NCBI GenBank assembly: GCA_013396915.1
Contig: VWZL01005123.1
Location: 151,516-215,515 of the forward strand
Source: Stercorarius parasiticus
Lineage: Eukaryota; Chordata; Aves; Charadriiformes; Stercorariidae
Direction of reading: 5' to 3'
Length of the DNA stretch: 64,000 bases
A program made the translations under genes and the position numbers. Below the pieces are notes generated by a model. That model worked only from the letters and a program-made list of their open reading frames with translations. It was not told where the DNA came from and did no database searches. Of the stretch, positions 12,801 through 23,055 are shown piece by piece. Position 1 is the stretch's first letter, and each line of letters starts with the position of its first letter.

Positions 12801-13401
12801 TCCCTTCTTTCAGGAAATCCTAAGACAGTCAATGAGAGCATTATATGTAGTAAGGGACCCACGGGCATGGATCTATTCAATGTTGTACAAAAATAAGCCA
12901 AGCCTTTACTCCTTGAAAAATGTTCCACAACGCTTGGCTGCAATGTTTAAAGGGGAAAATGGCAAAGGAAAATGTAGTTTAAATGAAGGCTATGCCTTTG
13001 AATATGAATCATTAAGAAAAGAACTTTCAAATTCTAATTCAAACGCAGTTTCTGCGTTGTCCTATTTATGGCTCGCAAACACAGCAGCAGCACTGAGAAT
13101 AAATGGGGACTTGCAGCCAACAAATTATCAGCTGGTGAAGTTTGAAGATATTGTGAGCTTTCCTCAGAAGACGGCTGAAACAATTTTTGCCTTTCTTGGT
13201 ATTCCTCTTCCTCCTGCTAGCTTAAACCAAATATTATTTGCCACCTCCACCAGTCTTTTCTATCTTCCTTATGAAGGGGAAATTTCACCAAGTAGCATTC
13301 ATGCATGGAAAAAAAACATGCCTAATGAAGAAATTAGACGGATTGAAGATATCTGTTCTTCTCTAATGGACCACTTAGGATACCCAAAGTTTATAGAATA
13401 A
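9751..13401 (+). CDS. DSEL: Dermatan sulfate epimerase-like protein (DSEL), complete single-exon CDS
   Basis: I recognise this 1216-residue protein as DSEL; the vertebrate family is about 1,210 residues. The enzyme converts D-glucuronate to L-iduronate in chondroitin chains, making dermatan sulfate in the secretory pathway. Residues 1-23 form a hydrophobic signal peptide. The epimerase region spans about 60-750 and carries the family's conserved active-site blocks: LLHNHQATN (histidines 222 and 224), EGVAYGSYT (tyrosines 279 and 282) and [10 protein letters not shown] (histidines 467 and 469). N-glycosylation sequons include N28, N666, N688, N709 and N878. Two membrane helices lie at about 771-791 and 801-820. 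A C-terminal sulfotransferase-like domain follows: [15 protein letters not shown] (859-873) resembles the 5'-phosphosulfate loop and [15 protein letters not shown] (1031-1045) the 3'-phosphate site. Whether this domain is active is not evident. The start has a strong context and is followed directly by the signal peptide. There are no frameshifts or internal stops. Confidence 0.97.
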   Translation: MALMFMGHTLFLALTMFAVFTFEESVSNYSDWVTFTENVDRYEKEQLEGLSPEQKLKKTVLHPSLYFNAEDVQVLRQKAHTSHLHLFRAIRSAVTVMLSNPSYYLPPPKHVDFAAKWNEIYGNNLPPLAFYCLLCPEDKAAFDFALEYMDRMAGYKNWLVENAPGDEVPLGHSLTGFATAFDFLYNSLEKERRQKYLEKIWSVSEEMYEYSKVRSWGKQLLHNHQATNMLALLIGALVAGVDKGSQANIWKHTVVDVMEKTMFLLNHVVDGSLDEGVAYGSYTAKSVTQYVFLAQRHFGINNLENNWLKMHFWFYYATLLPGFQRTVGVADSNYNWFYGPESQLVFLDKFIMKNGAGNWLAQQIRKHRPKDGPMVPSTAQRWSTLHTEFIWYAAEITPQPPPDYGTAKMHVFPNWGVVTYGAGLPNSQTNTFVSFKSGKLGGRAVYDIVHFQPYAWIDGWRSFNPGHEHPDQNSFTFAPNGQVFVSEALYGPKLSHLNNVLVFAPSPTSQCNQPWEGQLGECAQWLKWIGDEVGDSTGEIITASQAGDMMFVSGEAVSAYTSAMKLKSVYRVLLLLNSQTLLVVDHIEKEEDSPVNSVSAFFHNLDIDFKYIPYKFKNKYNGAMMDVWDAHYKMFWFDHHGSSPVARIQEAEQAAEFKKRWTQFVNVTFPMKNTLTRIVYLFYGPYVNVSNCRLIDNAKSGFQISLSVNNTENTISVVTEYQNLKTRFDYLGFGGFAKVVHENKVTKFGLGTESVEKQIKNHRVGFPFGFKVNIIAGLILGVSLVILAFQWQFYISFSKMLRWILILVVTLWLIELVDVWSMCTQPICAKWSSDMTRLEHDKGNKAKQLEGNPVVLPDVIITSLPASGAEILKQLFFNTSDFLYIRIPTPYLEIPETEFEIDSFVDPCEWKVSDVQNGHFRLIQGWLQSLVQGTKLHLQNIHLYEASRSKAAQHSAISKDKRKRSKKRESLSEQRSRVRGSQDKDAEYIRELRRHLVYYPNARPVLSLSSGSWTLKLPFFQEILRQSMRALYVVRDPRAWIYSMLYKNKPSLYSLKNVPQRLAAMFKGENGKGKCSLNEGYAFEYESLRKELSNSNSNAVSALSYLWLANTAAALRINGDLQPTNYQLVKFEDIVSFPQKTAETIFAFLGIPLPPASLNQILFATSTSLFYLPYEGEISPSSIHAWKKNMPNEEIRRIEDICSSLMDHLGYPKFIE

Positions 13402-13661
13402 ATGCTGCCGGTCAGCAGAAATTTGCACTAATGATCTCTGACTCCCAATTTGTGGATAAATATTACAGAAGTTTGTTTATTCTTGTAAAATGTGTACAGT
13501 CTGCTACTTTCAGAGAGATTATTTTAAGAAAAAGATAGTTGTTCTTGCAAGTGTGGGGTTTTTTGTTTTGTTTTGTTTTATTTTTTTAAAAAAACCCTTG
13601 TAACTACTTTTGCTGCCTTTCAAAAAAAGCTGTGTGAGCCTTTGTAGAACTACCAGCTGGG

Positions 13662-13733
13662 GACTCTATAGCTCAGGGGTTTAGTAATAGAATATGGAGC
13701 TTTTCATCTCCAGCTCACCAGTTTGACTCCAGC
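13662..13733 (+). repeat. tRNA-like (Pol III A/B-box) segment, degraded
   Basis: TAGCTCAGGGG at 13669-13679 fits the tRNA A-box consensus at every defined position. AGTTTGACTCC at 13720-13730 matches the B box at all but two positions. The 51-base spacing is in the range seen in tRNAs with a long variable arm and in tRNA-derived SINEs. The T-stem bases around the B box do not pair, so this is not a functional tRNA. It could be the head of an old tRNA-derived SINE or a tRNA pseudogene lying in the DSEL 3' UTR. A chance match is the alternative. Confidence 0.35.
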
Positions 13734-13900
13734 TCAAGTGGTTAGCTCCTGAAAGTACTTACCATCTGATGATTGTAGGACAGCTTATATGAAATTAAAC
13801 TGGTTAAACTGGCCCAGTTCCCAATGGTGATAATTAGCCCCCGTGGACAGGTTTACTGATGCATTCTGCTTGTGTCTCACTGGTCACTATAGTGGTGCAA

Positions 13901-13906
13901 AATAAA
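13901..13906 (+). terminator. Candidate polyadenylation signal 1 for DSEL
   Basis: This is a canonical AATAAA 500 bases after the stop codon. The downstream sequence is only modestly GT-rich, so use of this site is uncertain. Confidence 0.3.
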
Positions 13907-14519
13907 CATAAGCTGAGATTTAAATGCTGTTCAGCGTCCCTTCAGCAGGAAGAAACAGCCAGAACATTTGAGTGAATCTAGTTCCTTATTTACAGTCTCC
14001 GCAGAAAGGCCCGGGACTGGAATGGACATGGATATTTAATATCATTATAGGATGTGGTTCCTTCAGCTCAGAGATGTGGCACTTAAATTGGGTTTTGTGC
14101 TTGATGAAAGACTTCATTCTCTGTGCCTGACAATGTGGTACCCTTTGTGAGCCTGAAGTAAACTATCCAGAGAAAAAGAAATGGGGCAAAATCTGAGAAA
14201 CCAACAAGATCTCCCAAACTAACAGTTAAATTTGGAGAAGATTTTGTGTAGTTTTGACCTGCCTCAACCTAACTTAATTTTGAAGGTTGTTAACATCTTG
14301 GCTCCTTGCACTGCTTTATCTGATACTTCTTGTCTAAGAGATTCTGCAAGCATTTTCTCTTTTTGAGTGAGACTCTTCCATCCTTCTTTGTTGTAATACA
14401 TTTCTTTGCCGATTCTTGTGCATAATTTCACTGAGACCAGTGCAAATATTTGATGATATTGTCAATGGCTTATTGTTGATGTCTGCATAAAATGGCAATC
14501 TGAGATTTAGAAGATCTTA

Positions 14520-14525
14520 AATAAA
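14520..14525 (+). terminator. Candidate polyadenylation signal 2 for DSEL
   Basis: This canonical AATAAA is followed within 10-45 bases by a GT- and T-rich stretch (tctgtgttgctg, then gttttgcttctctgt). That arrangement is a good downstream element. Confidence 0.4.
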
Positions 14526-15344
14526 TGTCCAGGTCTGTGTTGCTGAGGGATGTTTTGCTTCTCTGTATAATGAATTTCTGAAGGACAACCATTGCTAACC
14601 TCAAGTCTTCTTTCAGAGAGGGGAGAAATCTGGAAGTCACCCATCCCTCAGCCACCTCACATTTGAGTGATGTTTCCCTGCAGTAAACTATTTCCAAAGT
14701 TGTCTGATTTTTATCATGATTGGTGTTTCTTTAACATGGTGCTGTAATATGATATTGGTTTGGAAACAGATAGGCTTGATAGGATAGATGTGTCTTTGTC
14801 ACAACTTATTTTCTTCTTGAGTCACACTCTACGTTTGCGCATGCCCATTAAGAAAAAAAATTCCCATTTCCCAATTTAACTTGCTCAGCATTCTTTGGAA
14901 ATGCATGCATATTGTAAATGTCTGCAGATGTGTAAATCAGATCACAAGGAGACATCTGTTTCCTTTACCATCTGCTTTTTATTACAAATGGAATTGTCTT
15001 GAAATATGCTTCAGTTGGTTTGTGGGAGCTGGGATCAGAGTTTTGGCTTATTATATTGAAGTATGCATGTAATTACTATTTATTTGGGTGGTAAGCATTA
15101 GACAATGTCAAAAGTGCAGTGAGTTTCTTCGTACAGATTACAGGTACCCTTGCTGATGTTCAATATAGAGTTCTTGCCTTTCCTTCCCATCTTACTATTA
15201 TGTCCCTGTCTTACCTTGCTGTCTTGTCCCTCCCATACGTACATTTCACGTCCTTGGGAGCATGTTGTGATATCTCATTTTATCCTAGATAAAAATAGCT
15301 CTTTCTCGGCCGGTCATTACTATGTCAAAATACGCCTCTAGCAC

Positions 15345-15350
15345 AATAAA
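15345..15350 (+). terminator. Candidate polyadenylation signal 3 for DSEL
   Basis: This canonical AATAAA is followed by ttttgtggtctc, a plausible GT-rich downstream element. It lies about 1.95 kb after the stop codon. Confidence 0.35.
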
Positions 15351-18300
15351 GCTATTGATATTTTGTGGTCTCATTGACCATAACTTAGCTGTCATTTACT
15401 AGCAGCAGTTTTTTTCCCCCTTCAGTCCTAAGTCTCACCTCTGGCTAGGTGGAATGCCATGTTAAAGGAAGCATTAAACAAGTTAATACACACTGACTTG
15501 TTAGTGAAACTTTGGTTTCCAAGTATCATTCTCTCAAATTGGCTTCTCTCTGAAGCCATTTTTGATGGTATGCTTAAAATAAATAAAAAAAAAGTACAGT
15601 CTGTACTTGATAGAATAAGTTTCAGCATTTTCCTTTTATTTCCAGGATTTACACTCTAGAATCAGAAAAATGAAAAGGCTTTTCTCTGTCAGATGTTTTA
15701 GGGCAGCTGAAGGTAAGAATTCAGACTGACTGTGTGTTTGTGGAAGTATAAAGAGACATTAAAATCCCTTCCTGAAAGTGACATGGAATGACACAATAGC
15801 CTGTAAACCAACTTTTTGTTTGTTTTTGAGGAGTTAGGGTGGATAGAATTGTCTGTTGGGAGCATCATCTGTGGTGCTTTTGCAATGCAGGTTGTTGCAT
15901 GCACTTACATTCATAATAGCGTCGTTGCTGTCGTTATTATATGCAAGATTTAGGACCTATTTCTTTTCTGTACTGTACTTTCCTGGTTCAAAGAATGCAT
16001 CATCTATTATTCAGATTTTGTTGCATTATGTGTCCTTATAGAGATGTGAAAAGGTGGAAGAGAATTCTTTTCTTTATTTTTAGATCTTGTTGTGAGGGCA
16101 AATGCATTAAAATCATTATGCTAGAAAATATGTAAAAGGAAAAGCAGCATCTTTGAAAACAACATGGTAGGAATGCCTAAGGTACGGAAGTCACCAATTT
16201 GCAATCAAATGATTGTTTTGTTGAGTTTTAGATGTTAAGTTACGTGACCACTTGATGAAAGTTAGTACCAGACAGGAGGTATCCCAACTATGGAGCTGAA
16301 TGACTGTGTATTGGGATTGTAGCCTTCTACCTGTATGAATAGCAACCCGAGACACAGCAGAAAGCTGAATAAACACGCATATGATTGACAAGAATGCCCA
16401 CTAAAAGATGCAGATCTGGGACTTCGTAGAATAAATTTCAGTGGCACCATCCATAAAATGACAATTGTGGTATGGAGAAGCAGGAATACTGTGGAGGCCT
16501 GGTGATAAAAAAAATAAAAAATAAACTTGCCTTTGTCTATTAAAGTATAAATTCCAATTTTTTGTCTGTGCTGATCTTAAGTCAAATCGGTCATTAAATA
16601 GAACTTTTTTTTTTTTTTTGCTTATGCAAGTGTTCTCATTGAGACTAGTGTGGTTCCATGAATGGAGAATTTAAGTGCAATTTGATAATATTAAATGATT
16701 TGTGGGTGTGCAGTTATCCTCAAAATTCTTTTCTGTCTCTAGCATCCAGAGGAAGAATGGTCACTACATAGACGCAGAAATTAACCTCCCCTTTCTCCAT
16801 ATAGTAATGTTTAAGACTGTCACTGAAATTTAAGAATTGTTAGACCTTTTTGAAAAGCATGTCTGTTCAGGTACATTGTACTGAAGAGTGTTGTGGCACT
16901 TTCAGTTACACTTTCATAAAGATGATCATGAAAACTAGTCTCAGTACTTTATCTTAACTTTGCTTCCTTTTTCTCCCTGTGTTAAGTGTTGGTAATTATT
17001 TGTACTATATTGTAGTTTGAACTGTCCAATTATGCGACAGCTGAGATTTTGACGTATCTGAGAAAGGGGGGCTTTATTTAAATGCTTACATCTCTGAATC
17101 ATATTTGGAAGCCTAAGAATAATAAACACAGAGGAAAACATTTCAGTTATTTACTTACTTTGTAACTAAGCGACATTGGCCCTGGGGAGATGCACATGGG
17201 TCTTGGCTTTCAGAGTTCTATCAAATCACATGAATCTATAGTCTCTGAGCATACCTAAATGCCTCTATTGCTCCCAGCAGGCTTTTTCCAAGAACGATGT
17301 CTGTGGAGATGAGCCTCAGTATCGTGGTCAGATCGGTTCCTTTCACCCTCTTAGCACACAGTTGGCATGCAGTCCTTGTCGGATTTATGCTTGAACAGTT
17401 AATTTGCCAGATCCAGAGTTGAATTTCTGTACAAGATCCTCAATTATGTGTAAAACATATGGCACAATTCATTTGGCAGTGTAATACTATTTTGATAGTG
17501 TTAGAATGCAAATCAAACAAAAAATGTGCTTCAGGTTTTATGAAGTTATTGGTAACTGATTGGTAAAGCTGCAGTCATGGATCAGATTTTTTTTTTAACC
17601 ATAAAAACGGTTTCACTTGCTGTTGAAACTTAATGATATGACTGCTAGGAGAGTCCTGGTTCTACCTAACAGTTAATTATTTTCATTGTTAGTCTTAGAG
17701 ACACCATTTATTTGATGAACATGAATGTATATAATTTGAATATAATACTGATTTGCTGAAAACATTTGAAGAACACAGTCCAAGATTAAGGATAAAAATA
17801 TGTTACCTCAATAATAAGTTACAAAAATTAGCCCCTTTGCGAGTGGCCCATATGTCGGGTTCCATATGTTGGAATATTTTATAATTAGAAACTATGATAT
17901 TTATTTAGGGGACTTAGAAGTAATTTATCAAAATGATTTCTTTTTAATTACACATAAAATTTTTTTCTTCAAAAGGATAAGTAGCGCATCTTAACGCTTC
18001 TGTGATCAGGTTATCCTAAGCTTTCCTTCCTTTCTCTGGACTCCCTTTTAGCTTTGGTTCAGACTAAAACCTTTGTTTAAATCTCATAAAGAATGGTCTG
18101 TTTTCTGAGTGAGGAGTCTAGCTGGAGACTCTTGTAGTCTCAAATTCCATTTCATCGCATTTCAGTATGGAATATCACAGACTATGAGTCATGGATCAAA
18201 TCCCTAAATTGTGAGCTGTTCAGAATTGGGCCATAAGTGGAATGATGCCTAGCTGACCTAAATGAATGTTGTGCCATTGACTTCAACAGGGCCAAAAAAC

Positions 18301-19734
18301 TATCATCTACTGTCGTCAAATCATTATCATCTACTTAGCCTGAATATTCCAAAACAGCAGAAATTACAAGAAGTAAATACCTCAAATGATTATGAAAGAT
18401 TACTGTTCTTGTTATTTGATGAAAAAAGGATATGCATTTTAATAATGTAAAAAATATAAATTGCTCAAAGCTACATGTAGCCTGTCTGATAAATTTCTGA
18501 ACTCATAAAAGGAGGTATAGAAACAAACAGATATTCAAAATAATGTACAAATCACCGTTTCAAATGTCAAGACTTTGATTTTCTTTAGTGAGGAGAAATT
18601 TGCTGATATGTGATCTACGCTGTTCTCATAAAGGATGTGAATGGGTAATCTTGTGCTGTCTCAGAAAATACTTAATAATGGGAAAGTGCTGTTTCACATT
18701 ACCGAAATGATACTGTTTTAAATTAAACTATACATCTTTTGAGCTGACAGTATGCTGAGAGTTATATGTGATGTGGGAGAACAAGGACAATCTGATTTCA
18801 TTTACACCTGTCTAAGAATAATTTCTGAAAGGTTCTTCATTTATGCTGTTTAGTTTAGTTTACTGTCTTTACTGAGAAAGATATTGTGGTGTTTAAGAAC
18901 ATAACCTGAATTCATCTATCTCACATTAGGTAATTTAACTTTCAGACCTAAATAGGGAGCATTGTTAGTCTAGAATCAATGGAAAGTGAGTGTCGCCTTC
19001 AAAGATAAATCAGACATTGCTTACCTCTTTGTAAATCCTCAAAAGCCAAGGGTGTCTAAACTCTTACTCTAGATGCCCACTGAAAGGCCTCAAAGGAATT
19101 GGGGTGAATTTGGCTTTACACGTGTATGGCCTTACATCTAAGAGGATTTCTGTGTCTGAACAGTTCTAGTGCATACACTGTCCAAACAACATTTAATGAA
19201 ACATCCTGCATAAAATAAAACTACTGTTAGTAAAATAATACTTTTGTGTTATCTTTTTTATTTTTTTAAGTTATTTCACCACTTAGGATATCACAAAACT
19301 TTGTGATGTGGTCAAGTGTACGTATTTAAATTTTTAAAATATTGCTACTTTTGTTTGTTTTGAATATGGGAGCCACTGTTATCTTTCAGAAAGTATTGAT
19401 GGCAAGACCTGATCCTGTCTTCCCTTGGATGCCCAGTAAGTATGTTTGGTGTTAAGAACACAAAATAGCTGTATTCCTAGAACAAAAAGAGCAATTTCCC
19501 ACTCAGTTACTGGGAACTGGACAACTGGTGCAACACATAATTTTGAAGTCTGTTAGCCTATAAACACTGTAGCTATATGCAAACTGTGTATTTAGAATAG
19601 TGCCTCTTCTAATTCCTGAACTGTATCCAGGAATTTTTTTGGAGACTGATATTTGGCCTTTAAACCATTCTCAAAATTTAACAGTGTAGGTAAGCAGGTT
19701 CCAGCAGTCATGAATGTTCTCTTCAGTGTTTAAT

Positions 19735-19774
19735 TAAAAAAAAGAAAAGAAAAGAAAACAAACAAACAAAAAAA
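19735..19774. repeat. A-rich AAAAG/AAAC simple repeat
   Basis: A run of AAAAG units passes into AAAC units on the plus strand. It resembles an expanded poly(A) or simple repeat, and no retroelement body is recognisable immediately next to it. Confidence 0.65.
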
Positions 19775-22090
19775 CACATAATCAAGGTAACTGGAATAAC
19801 TGCAGCCCTCTGGATCTCTGTTACTGAATGTGGGCTGGCACACGCACTATACATCAGATCCAGAGGGACAGGTAGTTCAGCATCCTTATTGCTGCTGCAC
19901 CACTGCAAGTGCATCTGAGCTGCAACTAATTTCCTGAAGTGGTTTTGCAGGTTTAACTGACTGATTTTTTTTTTTTGTTCATTTGATTTAGCAGAAGGTG
20001 CTTGTGATATACCTTAAACATAGGAGCAGGAATAAGACCTGATTCTCTCCTGTGAACTTCAGCATGTTGTAAAGCAAAGATTTGCATGTTTTTTAAGTCT
20101 TGATGGGGTTATATTTAGCTACGAAATAGGTTTAATGTTGGGTTTTTTTGGAGGGTGTTAGCCCTGTGCCTTCTCTGTTAGTCACTGCTGAATTATTTTG
20201 CACTTGGTGGGCGGTATGTGCTTATCCTTTATAGCTCATCCTAGATCTTGTCACTGTACTCTCACAAGTGATTTTATTTTTTTACCTTCTGAATCTTGAA
20301 CCCAACTTTGGCTTTTGGCAGAGTTACATGGAAAATACCTATTATTATAGGAGCAACAAGCTGTGCTGTAAACAAATGTTGCTGTCTAGTCTATTGCAAA
20401 TTCTTCAGCAATATTTGTTTCCAGCTATTTTCTGAAAGGTTCTAAGTGAGTAAATCCAATGTACAAAGCTCAGAGGAAACTAATACCAAGAACATGATAA
20501 AAGGCAGGCTGTCAGAGATAATAAATGCACACTTGTTTTTGTGAAAGCCATTAATATTTTCACTCTTAATTGCTTTTCTAAGAGGGAAGTTGCTTGCTTT
20601 TTATTTGGGGGATTTTAGACCTTTTTGTGTTTCCATCCTTCAGCTTGCCTAGAAATAGATTTTATCCCATGTTTTCTGAATCTTAGTTTGAAATGTTGAT
20701 TTTGTTACATTTTCTTGAACCTTCCGTTGCATTGCAGGATGTTCCAGTCTATTCCTTTCATAAATTACATCCTACAGATGCCACTTGATTTCAAGAAACA
20801 TAATCTCAGACCTGGCAAGGACTATGATAGGTACACAGAAATGAACTGAGAAACAGGAGAAATAAAATGCTATGCTGCTGAAGAGAATAGACTTGAAAGC
20901 ACTTGTTGGAATATTTAGATCTTAATGAGCTGCCATATCATGCACTATGCATGCCTGAATAATAGACTTTATTACTCATTTTAACTGATCAGCTGAACGT
21001 TGTCTGTTTCTAATTACCATAAGAGCACTGACGGAAAGATAAGTTAAAAGGAACTTTTGTTTGGATGTATTTTGCTTTTTATTTTTTTTTCTTCAAAGCA
21101 GTGCCATTCTTTTGTACTCCCAAGCTGTGTTAATTTGTAACTATATAGCTATTACCCAGTGTAGCTCTGCAACGTTGGTGGCACCAAAGGGTGCTTTTCA
21201 ATGAGAGGGTGGAGCTTTCCTGCTGGGTATAGATTCAATATTGATGGTTTCTCAACTGCCAGCATCCTTTGGTGACGCACTTGAAAGAAAAGGTGACTTC
21301 TGTAATAAAGAATTGTTTCATGTTGAAGAATGGACTACACTGTCACTGAACAAAATAGAGGTGATGTGAAAACATGCATAGTATAGACAGTCAGAATACT
21401 ATCAATTACTCATAATTAAGTCAGTCTCATAATCAGATCTTTAAAAATGTGGGTGTAACTCTCATCCATTCCTCACCCTAATTACTAACCTTCATGACCC
21501 TCTTTAATTGCAGTCTAGACTAAGATGAATTTCCTTCCATTTGCTGAAAGAAAAGAGCAAGCCTACAAGAAGATACCCTGGCTTTGTTGATATACTTTTT
21601 AAGCTGCTGTCACTTGAATGCGTGTATGTACCTCTAAATAGCTTCAGGGTGCATTTGCAAACCTTACATAATGAATGATCCTATTGAATTCAGTGTATAC
21701 AAATTTACCTATTTGTATTCCATCTTTCTCTGATAGTAGCCGTGCCTTAGTACCTTTAACACATGAAGTGGATAGAATGATTAGTAAAGAGCCAGGCTAG
21801 ACAATAAAGAAAAAGCTCTGATATTCATTGTTCACAGATTGTTGAAAGTGTTTGCCAGCAATCTGCTTCATCTGCATTTAGTTCAGTTGGCTGTGCATAG
21901 CAACAGACTCGTAGCATCCTTTGCAGAATCTCCCTTGAGAAGTTTATAACTTAAAGGTACAGTTTTAAACGGGTAATATATGTGTATCATTGCTTTAGTG
22001 CCTCAAATTAATCTAGGTGCAATTTTCCTTTGGATTTAAAGGTGCAAGGAAAACAAAAGAGAAAAAAATATTCCATTTCCCTTTAAAGCT

Positions 22091-22110
22091 AAATATAAAT
22101 AAATAAATAA
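22091..22110. repeat. AAAT microsatellite
   Basis: A short run of about five AAAT units lies in AT-rich surroundings. Confidence 0.7.
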
Positions 22111-22692
22111 TGTACAAAATAAAGATGTTCAGATGCTATTAAAGTTTCAAAAAAAATCTGTAGGGTCAATTTAGCAGGGCTGCTATTAATGTGTTATTAA
22201 ATTATTACTATTCATGCTCTATAATGTATCCTGACAAACAGGTACAAATATGACCAATATGACTTCTGAAACAGAATCAGAACAAACAACTTTTAACTGA
22301 AATCAGATGTAATAACCTCATGAAAAGATAGTCTTACCCATATTTAGATATCATACAGTTACTCTTGTACTTATTGGCTTTTATTTCATGTTATCAGTGA
22401 AGATTTAGTAACTCAATTTTGGTTTTATTTTTGGATACTGTTACAGGTGTATTATTAGTAGTAAGTGTGAGAGCACTGGGAAAAATGGTCTATAACTATA
22501 AAGATCTCATAGTCCAAATTGTAAATAACTATTAGCATCTATATTTGAGAGATTAAAAATCCAGTAACTTACATAAGGCTTATAGATAATTCTATGGGAG
22601 TAATGGAAGTTGAATTTAAATAGCTCAAATCTCAGTCTGCTTGTATGAATCACGTGCAACTTATCCTTAAACATAGTCATTTTCAATATAGT

Positions 22693-23003
22693 ATCATAGA
22701 ATCATAGAATCGTTTAGGTTGGAAAAGACTCTTAAGATCATTGAATCCAACCGTTAACCTAGCACTGCCAAGTCCACCACTAAACCTGTCAGCAAACACC
22801 ACACCTACAGTCTTTTAAATACCTCTAGGGATGGTGACTCAACCACTTCACCAGGCAACCTCTTCCAGTGCTTGACAACCTTTTCTCCAGGCTAAACAAC
22901 TCCAGTTCCCTCAGCTGCTCCTCATAAGACTTGTGCTCTAGATCCTTCACCAGCTTCACTGCCCTTCTTTGGATGCGCTCCAAATGTCTTTCTTGTAGTG
23001 AGG
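22693..23003 (-). mobile_element. CR1 LINE 3' fragment (minus strand), 5'-truncated
   Basis: The plus strand begins with atcatagaatcatagaatc, the reverse complement of the terminal octamer repeats that end CR1 elements. It continues through the typical CR1 3' region. The minus-strand translation contains HLERIQRRAVKLVKDLEHKS followed by LELFSLEKR, the conserved C-terminal end of the CR1 reverse-transcriptase ORF. About 310 bases remain, as is normal for 5'-truncated copies. The copy is diverged and inactive. Its 5' end, at about 23,003, abuts a U2 snRNA-like sequence instead of ordinary flank. No clear target-site duplication is visible. Confidence 0.93.
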
Positions 23004-23005
23004 GA

Positions 23006-23055
23006 CTCGGCCTTTTGGCTGAGATCAAATGTAGTGTGGTGTAGTGTATTTGTTG
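23006..23055 (+). pseudogene. U2 snRNA-like pseudogene fragment
   Basis: Bases 23006-23037 match nucleotides 8-39 of vertebrate U2 snRNA with three differences (core ctcggccttttggct). This stretch spans the 5' stem-loop region and the branch-point-pairing segment. A short internal duplication of about 10 bases (tgtagtg twice) follows, after which a tgtatttgtt stretch resembles U2 positions 36-44. A weaker match, ttatcaaattcata (23066-23079), may be the next U2 segment after an insertion. The fragment lacks the first seven U2 bases and everything from about position 60, so it cannot be functional. It lies directly at the 5' boundary of a CR1 fragment but in the opposite orientation to it. Confidence 0.7.

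Larger units (their letters stand above)
13402..15350 (+). other. Presumed 3' UTR of DSEL
   Basis: This AT-rich sequence after the stop codon contains no coding frame of note but has several AATAAA signals (13397, 13901, 14520 and 15345). DSEL mRNAs in other vertebrates are known to have long 3' UTRs, so an end at one or more of these signals, or further downstream, is plausible. A T/G-rich then A-rich low-complexity stretch lies at 13557-13597 and a tRNA-like segment at 13662-13733. The true end cannot be fixed without transcript data. Confidence 0.45.
15351..22692. other. Non-coding flank downstream of DSEL
   Basis: This is AT-rich unique-looking sequence with no reading frame longer than about 70 codons and no protein family recognisable on either strand. 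It includes short T and A tracts (for example T runs near 16.6 and 19.96 kb) and small AAAC/AAAG and AAAT repeats listed separately. Some of it could still be distal DSEL 3' UTR. Confidence 0.55.
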
